12,128 nucleotides of DNA. Origin: Peptoniphilus_A hominis. GTDB lineage: Bacteria > Bacillota > Clostridia > Tissierellales > Peptoniphilaceae. Shown in pieces: positions 1 through 5,675 of this stretch. The translations under genes and the position numbers were made by a program. Under the pieces are notes generated by a model that was not told the origin of the DNA, made no database searches, and was given only the letters and a program-made list of their open reading frames with translations. Each line of letters starts with the position of its first letter. Positions within the stretch are counted from its first letter, which is position 1. The stretch covers positions 1 through 12,128 of the forward strand of contig NZ_JBBMFO010000039.1 in NCBI RefSeq assembly GCF_040096015.1. The letters are read 5' to 3'.

Positions 1-57
1 TACTATGCAAGAGTTATGGAATCAAAAGCCGAGAAAAAAGAATTAAAAGCAGCATAA
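1..57 (+). CDS. C-terminal end of an unidentified protein (partial)
   Basis: An open frame enters from the left edge and ends at TAA 55-57. Only 18 residues are visible, ending in MESKAEKKELKAA, a charged and probably helical tail. That is too little to name a family. A stem-loop begins 18 bases after the stop, which supports this being the true end of a rightward gene. No start or ribosome-binding site lies in the window. It could equally be a short chance frame, but the terminator placement argues for a real gene. Confidence 0.5.
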   Translation, partial: YYARVMESKAEKKELKAA

Positions 58-74
58 GACTTTGAAAACACTAA

Positions 75-106
75 AAACAAGCCGATTGATTACCCTCGGC
101 TTGTTT
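75..106 (+). terminator. Stem-loop after the partial left-edge gene
   Basis: An 11-bp perfect stem, AAACAAGCCGA at 75-85 with TCGGCTTGTTT at 96-106, encloses a 10-base loop. It lies 18 bases after the stop codon at 57. The T run at its 3' side is short because most of the Ts are inside the stem, so termination may be moderate. On the opposite strand the stem is likewise followed by a run of T, so it could act in both directions. Confidence 0.65.
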
Positions 107-643
107 GCCATGCACTAATTTAATTATTTAAATAATAAAAAATAACCTGAAATTAATTTCAGGTTAAGCTTGACTTTTGTTAGCAGGTTTTTTTGGATTA
201 AAACATTTTCTCCTATCTCCCCCTTTATCTCCATAACTTTTAATTGTTAAGTCATGATTGCTTTTTTATATAGTTTGCTGTCTTTTGGATATAGTTATGG
301 ACTTTATTTTTATAAATTTATTATAACAAAAGAAAGTGTATAATTCCACTTTATTATAGAGGTTTTTTGTCAGTTTTTCGCCATTTCAATGTACAATCCA
401 CCCCCCCCCTATTAAAAATCGTACGAATTTTAGTGCAATTTTTTCACGTGCTTTTTGTGGCCTTTTATGTCTTTTTTTCTATCGTTATTTATGCAAGGCT
501 TGAATTTTAGCCATTTCTTATATGTGATATTGTTTCTTGCTGCTGAATTTTTGTATTTTTTTCTGCAACCCTTTGCAATAAATTTCTTTTTTCACTTTTT
601 TGTTTATTTTTTTAAATTTTTACTTTTGTAACTTTTGTGACAT
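107..643. other. Gene-poor AT-rich spacer between two transcription units
   Basis: I find no convincing gene in this stretch. It holds the perfect palindrome at 143-166, a run of nine C at 401-409, and a marked excess of T over A on the plus strand, especially at 540-640. Short leftward frames exist, for example 36 codons from ATG at 234-232 to TAA at 126-124. They lack a ribosome-binding site in front of their start and resemble no family I know. It may be a decayed gene or plain spacer. Confidence 0.5.
143..166 (-). terminator. 24-base perfect palindrome, possible leftward terminator
   Basis: TAACCTGAAATT at 143-154 is followed directly by its exact reverse complement at 155-166. In RNA it would form a hairpin with a tight AU-rich tip. 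Read leftward it is followed by a T-rich stretch (complement of 131-142), the layout of an intrinsic terminator. No leftward gene ends just before it, because the operon to its right already has its own terminator at 644-672. It may therefore serve a lost or unseen transcript, or be a protein-binding site. Confidence 0.4.
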
Positions 644-672
644 AAAAAAAAAGAGGTGGAAAACCTCTTTTT
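644..672 (-). terminator. Intrinsic terminator of the cell-wall polysaccharide operon
   Basis: A 10-bp stem pairs AAAAAGAGGT at 648-657 with ACCTCTTTTT at 663-672 around a 5-base loop. Read leftward it runs into nine T (complement of 644-652). It begins 11 bases after the stop codon of the last operon gene at 684. Stem, short loop and long U tract make this a strong rho-independent terminator. The symmetric A and T tracts would allow some activity rightward as well. Confidence 0.9.
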
Positions 673-683
673 AAATCAATTTA

Positions 684-1799
684 TTAATTTTTTTCTAAAA
701 TTTTTAACGCTATGTCTACATTTTCCTTTGATGCTTGTCGCATTTTTTCTGTATTTTCTCTTAATATTTCTCGTCTTTCTTCTAAGTTGTCTAAGGCTTC
801 TAATATTTTGTCATATAATTCTTCTGCTGTGAAGTTTTCTACATCTACAGCTTCTTTTATGCCAAGTTCTTCAACCATGGCTTCAACCTTTGGGTCGTAA
901 ATTATTCCCACCATGGGAAGATTTACGCTGGCTGCGTAGACTAAGGAGTGAAGGCGCATGGCTGCAAGGAGCCTTAGTTTTTTGAAGATGCCCATAAGCT
1001 CTCCTGCTGAATAGGTATTTTCTATTAGCATGACTTTTTCCTTGTGGCTGCATTTTTCTGCTACTTCTCTTGAATAGACATTGTCCCTTGGTGTGTGGAA
1101 GGGTACAAGCAAGATATCGTAGCCAGCTTCTATTAAGAGGTCAATGGTCTTTGCAAATTTTTCTTTTATTGTTTCATCTTTTTTGTGGTCTCTTATGCAA
1201 AATCCTAGGGTCTTTTCTGTTATTTTTATGCCTTCGTCTCTTAAGATCTCCTCAACCCTATCTTGGTCTGCCGCCTTTAGGGTAAAGACTGGGTCTGCTG
1301 TCACTTCTATATTTTTATTTGTCACGCCCAAATCTCTTACGAAGTCGTAGGATAGTTTGTCACGAAGGGTGATGTAGTCAACTTTATTTAGGACTCTCTT
1401 GGTCAAAATTCTGTTTTTCCTCTTGTCAATGGGTCCTATGCCGTTGGCGTAGACGCAAACTTTTTTCCCCAGCATCTTCGCCAAAATTATCACTGAGAGA
1501 TAGTAGATTATGCTTCTCGTTGAGGTTATGTCCTGAAGAAGGGAGCCGCCGCCTGATAGGAGGAGGTCTGCATCCTTTAGTGCTGAAATAAGTTCTGGTA
1601 ATGAAAATCTATTTACTGCATCTATGCCGTAAACTTTTTTTGTCTTCTCAGGATTTTTTGAAAGTGCTGTCATTTTTATTTCAAAATTTTCTCTATTTAG
1701 TTTTTTAAAGTCTTCTACCATGGCCTTTAGGATGGCATCGTCGCCAGAGTTGTCAAAGCCAAAGTATCCTGATACTAGGATTTTTTTCATACCATTCAT
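684..1799 (-). CDS. csaB: CsaB-type polysaccharide pyruvyl transferase
   Basis: Predicted to add a pyruvate ketal to a sugar of a secondary cell-wall polysaccharide, using phosphoenolpyruvate. In other Gram-positive bacteria this modification lets SLH-domain proteins bind the wall. The 371 residues have the family's usual length. Visible marks are an N-terminal SGYFGFDNSGDDAIL segment (residues 10-24), a glycine-rich GGGSLLQD loop (83-90), NGIGP (119-123) and a C-terminal RLHSLVYA segment in the last third. The fold is expected to be GT-B-like and cytoplasmic. ATG at 1799 is chosen because an AGAG element lies about eight bases upstream and it sits just four bases after the preceding stop; a second ATG three codons in is possible. 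It is the last gene of the operon. Whether this organism has SLH proteins cannot be seen here. Confidence 0.85.
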   Translation of the reverse strand: MNGMKKILVSGYFGFDNSGDDAILKAMVEDFKKLNRENFEIKMTALSKNPEKTKKVYGIDAVNRFSLPELISALKDADLLLSGGGSLLQDITSTRSIIYYLSVIILAKMLGKKVCVYANGIGPIDKRKNRILTKRVLNKVDYITLRDKLSYDFVRDLGVTNKNIEVTADPVFTLKAADQDRVEEILRDEGIKITEKTLGFCIRDHKKDETIKEKFAKTIDLLIEAGYDILLVPFHTPRDNVYSREVAEKCSHKEKVMLIENTYSAGELMGIFKKLRLLAAMRLHSLVYAASVNLPMVGIIYDPKVEAMVEELGIKEAVDVENFTAEELYDKILEALDNLEERREILRENTEKMRQASKENVDIALKILEKN

Positions 1800-1803
1800 T
1801 TTA

Positions 1804-3198
1804 TCACTCTGTTATTGGTTTTCTTTCTACTGTGTTCTTGCTTGCTGTATTTGTATTTTCTACTTCTTCTGAATTTATTTCGCTTTGTTTTTCTCTTTCA
1901 TCTTTTTCTACTTTTATGGCTGTAAATATTATGCCAAGTACAATCCAGAAGGTAAATATTATTCTCGGAATGTAGAGGAAGTGTTCTACAAGTCCATGGC
2001 CCATGATGCCTATGATGCTGGCAAAGAGTCCTGCTCCAAGGTACTTGAAATACTTGTCCTCTGATTTTACTAGATTTACATAAGCGTATTTTAGGGTGGA
2101 CAAAAGTAGCAACATGAAGAAGATAAATCCTATTAAGCCAATTTCTGCTGCCACTTCAAGATAGGTGTTGTGGGCATGGTAGATGGGCATGGTCCTGATA
2201 TATCTCTCGAAGGTGTCCTTGAAGGGCATATAGCCAAAGCCAACGCCTGCTACGAGGTTGTCCCTTATTACATCCATGGTGATGTTCCAAATTTTTATCC
2301 TGTATAGGTTTGATGTGTCCACTGTTGAGCCAATGGAGGTAATCCTGTCTAGGACCTTTTGTGGCAAGAACGCCAGTCCTCCAAGAATTATTGGCACTCC
2401 TAATAGTAGCAGTCTCTTATCTACTAAGAGGACAAAGGCAAGGGCTGCAAGGGCAATTCCTACCCAACCACCTCTTGACAATGTCATGACTATGCAAAGT
2501 AGGAGTATGCCTGTTGAGGCTGCAAAGAGAAATTTCTTCCTCATGGACTTTGTGTACCAAGTTATTCCTACTGCTATTGGTGTAATTAGGACCAGGTATT
2601 CTGCCAAAATATTTGGATTGAAAAATACTGAGTAAACTCTAACTGCAATATCTGTGTTGTTTTCTGTGTCAAGCCACTCTGGCCTCATTTGTACTCCCGT
2701 AAAGTATTGGACTACTCCAAGTAGGGCAACTAGGAGGGCTGACAAAAGTAGTGTTGACACAAAGGCATTGAGCTCTGCCTTGGTCTTTATGGAATTTGTC
2801 ATGGCAAATAAAAAGGATATGCCTGCTGCATTTAGTGCCAAGTCACGAACTGAGCCTGATGGATCAATAGATGTTATAGTTGAAAAAACTATTATAAAGG
2901 CAAATATGAAAAGGGGCACTGTCCTCTCGCCTACTGTGAAACTTTCCTTGTAGAGAAAGGTCCTTAGTAGGACAAAAAATCCCATGGAAAGGAGCATTAT
3001 TAGTCCCAAGGCATCGGGCACAAAGGGATATAAAAAGGCTGTTGCGAAAAGTCCAATTTTTATGTCGTAGATGACTAAAAGGAGTCCGCTTACGCCCACA
3101 AAGGCTGCCAAAAATAGTTTTGTTCCCAAAAAATAATAGATTAGGCTTAGGAAAAGAGCAGACAAAAGTATAAAATTAATTTTTTTTGATTTTACCAC
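1804..3198 (-). CDS. O-antigen ligase / Wzy-like polymerase family membrane protein
   Basis: A 464-residue integral membrane protein with about 10 to 12 hydrophobic helices, ending in a charged, probably cytoplasmic tail of about 35 residues from residue 429. It carries features of the Wzy_C (O-antigen ligase) family: TLSRGGWVG at 239-247 and HAHNTYLEVAAEIG at 341-354, which would sit in or beside the large extracytoplasmic loop, and a later HGLVEH at 401-406. Members polymerise lipid-linked oligosaccharides or transfer them to an acceptor. In a Gram-positive cell the likely job is polymerising or ligating the wall polysaccharide made by this operon. The start is a GTG at 3198, overlapping the preceding gene by 7 bases, with GGTGA as Shine-Dalgarno six bases upstream, so translation is probably coupled. 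Polymerase and ligase roles cannot be told apart from sequence. Confidence 0.85.
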   Translation of the reverse strand: MVKSKKINFILLSALFLSLIYYFLGTKLFLAAFVGVSGLLLVIYDIKIGLFATAFLYPFVPDALGLIMLLSMGFFVLLRTFLYKESFTVGERTVPLFIFAFIIVFSTITSIDPSGSVRDLALNAAGISFLFAMTNSIKTKAELNAFVSTLLLSALLVALLGVVQYFTGVQMRPEWLDTENNTDIAVRVYSVFFNPNILAEYLVLITPIAVGITWYTKSMRKKFLFAASTGILLLCIVMTLSRGGWVGIALAALAFVLLVDKRLLLLGVPIILGGLAFLPQKVLDRITSIGSTVDTSNLYRIKIWNITMDVIRDNLVAGVGFGYMPFKDTFERYIRTMPIYHAHNTYLEVAAEIGLIGFIFFMLLLLSTLKYAYVNLVKSEDKYFKYLGAGLFASIIGIMGHGLVEHFLYIPRIIFTFWIVLGIIFTAIKVEKDEREKQSEINSEEVENTNTASKNTVERKPITE

Positions 3199-3740
3199 CA
3201 GTTTTCACCGCCTTCATCTAATTTAAAGAAAGATGTAAAAAATTCTAGGACCTTGGAACCTTTTATTATGTCCATGTACTTGCCCTTTAAGATGGAAAGA
3301 ATTATCCCAAGTACAATAAAGGCACAGGGCAAAATTATCTTCGCCTTTAAAATTATAGAAATTATTAGGGTGAAAATACCTGTGTAAAACATAATGTTTG
3401 ATATCATACCTGCGATTTCGTCAAAATCATCAAAGGACTTAAAGGCTGAGCCAAGGAAAAAGGAATGCTTAATCAGTGGCACAAAAATCCTGCCCAAAAA
3501 ATTCATAAATTTTTCTATTAAGTTAAAAAGTCCTCTATAAATTCTATAGATAAAGGATTTTGCAAATAAAACTTTTTCGCCTGCTAGGACTTTTTTAGTC
3601 TTTGAATTTGCAAAGTTTTCTGCTAGAGGTTTTCCTATAAAACCCATAATCCTTTTTGTCTGTGAGCTCTCGTAGTAGCCAGAAAAGGACCTGTAGATTT
3701 TATTTAGAAAGCTTATAGTTAATGAATTAATAGTGATCAC
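3192..3740 (-). CDS. Unknown membrane protein with two C-terminal helices
   Basis: I do not recognise this 182-residue protein. The first 110 residues are basic and partly amphipathic (FLNKIYRSF, FIYRIYRGLFNLIEKF, FLGRIFVPLIKH), suggesting membrane-surface helices. Two hydrophobic segments at about 111-131 and 134-151 form a hairpin, and the protein ends in an acidic stretch, DEGGENWW. Its position between DUF4330 and the Wzy-like gene, abutting the first and overlapping the second, implies a role in export or polymerisation of the polysaccharide; that is inference. The start is a GTG that immediately follows the preceding TAG. Its only Shine-Dalgarno-like bases, AGGTGA, include the start itself, so re-initiation after the upstream gene, or a non-standard start slightly downstream, is plausible. 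The next ATG is at residue 32 and would discard the basic N-terminus. Confidence 0.75.
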   Translation of the reverse strand: MITINSLTISFLNKIYRSFSGYYESSQTKRIMGFIGKPLAENFANSKTKKVLAGEKVLFAKSFIYRIYRGLFNLIEKFMNFLGRIFVPLIKHSFFLGSAFKSFDDFDEIAGMISNIMFYTGIFTLIISIILKAKIILPCAFIVLGIILSILKGKYMDIIKGSKVLEFFTSFFKLDEGGENWW

Positions 3741-4229
3741 CTAGTTCTTTACTTCAACGCCAAGTATTGTCATAAATGTTGTTATGGACTTGTTTTTGAT
3801 TCTCATCTCTGCACCGATTCTCACTTGTTCAGTTCCAACTTGATAAAAATCTTGAGTTTCCTTGACATCTGCGTCTATCGTAATAATTACTCTGAACTTG
3901 CCAGGTACTTCTGCATTGTAAAATTTTCCTTGGTATTCTGTCTTGTCCTTGTAGGGTTCAACTTCAGCTGTGGCGATTTTGCCTATTAAAGTTCCCTTGT
4001 CGTAGTCGTAGATTGGGTCGCCAACTTTTATATTATTGGCAGTTACATCTCTTACATCTTTAACTTCTGCAGTGATGACACCCTTTTTTGTAGTTGCTTC
4101 GCCAACTGCTGCCTTGTTGCCAAATCTCTTTACTCCCACCATTACAAGGGCAAGTAATAAAATTATTACCAATAAATCGACTATGTTAATTAGTCCAAAA
4201 AGTCTGCCCCTTTTGTCAATTATCTTCAT
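3741..4229 (-). CDS. DUF4330 family membrane-anchored protein
   Basis: This 162-residue protein begins with MKIIDKRGRLFGLINIVDLL, the pattern I associate with DUF4330. A single transmembrane helix spans about residues 14-33, after which the chain runs outside the membrane. The outer domain is beta-rich, with a VKDVRDVTANNIKVGDPIYD segment and repeated VGDPI and VGTEQVRIG turns that recall secretion-pore or adaptor beta domains. The family's function is not established. ATG at 4229 is well supported by GGGGAGG five bases upstream, inside the last codons of the glycosyltransferase gene (14-base overlap), so the two are co-translated. Membership of a polysaccharide operon suggests a part in export or assembly, but nothing in the sequence proves it. 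Confidence 0.8.
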   Translation of the reverse strand: MKIIDKRGRLFGLINIVDLLVIILLLALVMVGVKRFGNKAAVGEATTKKGVITAEVKDVRDVTANNIKVGDPIYDYDKGTLIGKIATAEVEPYKDKTEYQGKFYNAEVPGKFRVIITIDADVKETQDFYQVGTEQVRIGAEMRIKNKSITTFMTILGVEVKN

Positions 4230-5352
4230 GTTTTCCTCCCCTTAATATTTCATCGTAAATTTCTTTTTGTCTTTCTCCCATGGATTCATGAGAATATTTT
4301 TCTACTACTTCTTTTTTTATGTTGTCGCCAAGTTCCTTTAGTTTGTCTCTCTTGTCATAGAGGTCCAAGATGTATCTGGAAAGGGACTTGTAATTTCCCA
4401 CTGGGAATAAGTATCCAGTGTAATCGTCCTTTATGATCTCTGGTATGCCGCCAGTCTTTGTGGAAACTGTAGGCACAGAAAGCATTGCTGCTTCAAGAAT
4501 TACATAGGGAAAGGACTCAGAAATGCTTGTAAGCACATTTATGTCTATGGCGTTAAAGAAGGAATACTTATCCCTTACAAAGCCAAGGAAGTAAATATTC
4601 TTTTCTATGCCAAAGGACTTAGCCATTTCTTCAAGCTTTTTCTTTTCGTCGCCATCTCCTGCTATTAAAAATATAATGTCTGGGTTTACTTCTAGGCTTT
4701 CCTTGCAAGCCTTTATAAAGGTTTCATGGTCCTTTACCTTATCTAGCCTTGCTGCTATTCCCACCAAGAGCTCACCATTGTAGTTGATCTTATATTTTTC
4801 CAAGAAAGCAGTCTTTGGGATGTACTCTATTTTTTCTTCTGTGTCTATGCCGTTGTAGAGGACATGGATTTTATCCCTGTCAAAACCTCTATCCACTAGC
4901 ATTTTTTTGAAATTATCACTTACGCAAATGTAGTGATCAAATTTTTTTAAGGACATCTTATTTAAAGTTGTGTAGATTAAATTTTTGTAAAATGAGTCCT
5001 TGAAGTCAAGCATGTAATCTGAATGGATAGTTGTGACCATAGGGACTTTTATTTTCTTTTTTAAAAACATGCAAATAAAATTAGCTCGCGCTCCGTGGGC
5101 GTGGACTAAGTCGTACTTGCCATTATTTATTTCGTCACTTAATTTAGAAACGACGGAAAGGTCTGATCTCTTTTCTTGTGGATAGACTTCTATGTCGATG
5201 CCTCTCTCCTTTGCTTCGTCATAAAAGGTGTCCTTTATGAAGCAAATGATTTTGGTTTCGACTTTGCCAGATAAGCCTTTCATCAGCGTAAAGATATGGG
5301 TCTTTGCGCCACCTGTGTCGCCGCCACTAATTAAATGGAGAACTTTTGTCAT
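4216..5352 (-). CDS. GT4-family glycosyltransferase (GT-B fold)
   Basis: A cytoplasmic, probably membrane-associated retaining glycosyltransferase of 378 residues that would transfer a nucleotide-activated sugar to a lipid-linked polysaccharide precursor. The N-terminal Rossmann-like half carries the glycine-rich GGDTGGAKTH loop (10-19) and HAHG (84-87). The C-terminal donor-binding half has GIAARLDKVKDHE (198-210), AGDGDE (231-236) and the EX7E pair E279/E287 within ESFPYVILE, followed by GGIPEII (301-307). This order is standard for GT4. ATG at 5352 has AAGGAGG seven bases upstream. It is the first gene of the operon, and its leader is only about 16 bases long if the promoter at 5376-5404 is right. 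Sugar donor and acceptor cannot be deduced. Confidence 0.9.
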   Translation of the reverse strand: MTKVLHLISGGDTGGAKTHIFTLMKGLSGKVETKIICFIKDTFYDEAKERGIDIEVYPQEKRSDLSVVSKLSDEINNGKYDLVHAHGARANFICMFLKKKIKVPMVTTIHSDYMLDFKDSFYKNLIYTTLNKMSLKKFDHYICVSDNFKKMLVDRGFDRDKIHVLYNGIDTEEKIEYIPKTAFLEKYKINYNGELLVGIAARLDKVKDHETFIKACKESLEVNPDIIFLIAGDGDEKKKLEEMAKSFGIEKNIYFLGFVRDKYSFFNAIDINVLTSISESFPYVILEAAMLSVPTVSTKTGGIPEIIKDDYTGYLFPVGNYKSLSRYILDLYDKRDKLKELGDNIKKEVVEKYSHESMGERQKEIYDEILRGGKHEDN

Positions 5353-5375
5353 AACTTCTCCTCCTTATCTTTCTT

Positions 5376-5404
5376 ATTATACAATAAATTCTAAATAATT
5401 TTAA
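5376..5404 (-). promoter_or_regulatory. Sigma-A-type promoter of the polysaccharide operon
   Basis: Read leftward, TTAAAA (complement of 5399-5404) is followed after 17 bases by a perfect TATAAT (complement of 5376-5381). Transcription would begin near 5369, giving a very short leader that starts next to the Shine-Dalgarno site at 5360-5366. The -35 element matches four of six consensus bases. Confidence 0.65.
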
Positions 5405-5496
5405 CTCTTTTGTTGGACAATATGAGTGATGAAGATTCTCTACATATTATTCTAAATTTTTGTGAGAAGTTTTATAAATTTTTTCTTAAAAAGTTC

Positions 5497-5525
5497 TTGC
5501 ATTTTTTTTGTAAAAGTGATTTAAT
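5497..5525 (+). promoter_or_regulatory. Sigma-A-type promoter for carB
   Basis: TTGCAT at 5497-5502 and TTTAAT at 5520-5525 are separated by 17 bases, with a T8 tract between them. Transcription would start near 5532, leaving a leader of about 145 bases before the carB ATG. No other pair with equal spacing stands out in this gap. The 323-base space between the two divergent genes therefore holds two back-to-back promoters. Confidence 0.6.
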
Positions 5526-5548
5526 AATAAAGATAAAAAAATAGAAAA

Positions 5549-5598
5549 TCAGTCCAAGGACTGACGCAGAATCATGTCCTTGTGCATGATTTTTTTTT
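5549..5598 (+). promoter_or_regulatory. carB leader with competing hairpins: candidate transcription attenuator
   Basis: Three pairings are visible. Hairpin 1 pairs TCAGTC (5549-5554) with GACTGA (5559-5564). A terminator hairpin pairs AATCATG (5570-5576) with CATGATT (5585-5591) and runs into nine T (5590-5598). A third pairing joins CAAGGAC (5555-5561) to GTCCTTG (5576-5582) and excludes both others. This anti-antiterminator, antiterminator and terminator logic is typical of attenuated biosynthetic leaders. PyrR-controlled pyrimidine genes use the same logic, but hairpin 1 is small and I do not see a clear PyrR binding-loop consensus. The signal that selects a fold is unknown. The pairing is seen directly; the regulation is inferred. 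Confidence 0.6.
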
Positions 5599-5602
5599 GA
5601 GC

Positions 5603-5627
5603 AAATTTAATACCTTAAATTTTTTTT
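5603..5627 (+). terminator. Weak AU-only stem-loop in the carB leader
   Basis: AAATTTAA at 5603-5610 pairs with TTAAATTT at 5615-5622 around TACC and is followed by further T to 5627. Having no G-C pair, it would be unstable. It could be a backup terminator behind the one at 5570-5598, or chance in AT-rich DNA. Confidence 0.25.
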
Positions 5628-5663
5628 GCCCATTTTTAAGAATGTTTGATCTTTTATTTGGAA

Positions 5664-5669
5664 AAGGAG
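5664..5669 (+). promoter_or_regulatory. Ribosome-binding site that fixes the carB start
   Basis: AAGGAG lies six bases before ATG 5676. A TTG ten codons upstream at 5646 is in frame but would place this site inside the coding region and has no such site of its own, so ATG 5676 is preferred. Confidence 0.85.
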
Positions 5670-5675
5670 AAAAAA

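Noticed and set aside
198..220. A near-ideal leftward ribosome-binding site (GGAGAAAATG) at about 204-213
   Set aside because: The ATG at 206-204 is followed by a single codon and then TAA, so no protein is encoded; possibly a relic.
124..234. A 36-codon leftward frame ending in a hydrophobic stretch
   Set aside because: No ribosome-binding site before its ATG and it runs through the palindrome at 143-166; most likely chance.
328..350. TATAAT-like boxes on both strands in the left spacer
   Set aside because: No -35 element at a suitable distance on either strand; expected by chance in such AT-rich DNA.
5422..5544. A 40-codon rightward frame (ATG 5422 to TAG 5542-5544) upstream of carB
   Set aside because: Low-complexity F/K/I-rich product, poor ribosome-binding site, and it runs through the likely carB promoter.
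5574..5600. A short leader peptide starting at ATG 5574 that might drive attenuation
   Set aside because: The eight-codon frame has no run of arginine or other regulatory codons, and the nearest AAGGA is about 13 bases away.
5646..5675. A ten-codon N-terminal extension of carB from TTG 5646
   Set aside because: It has no ribosome-binding site of its own and contains the good AAGGAG site for ATG 5676; CarB proteins begin at the later Met.
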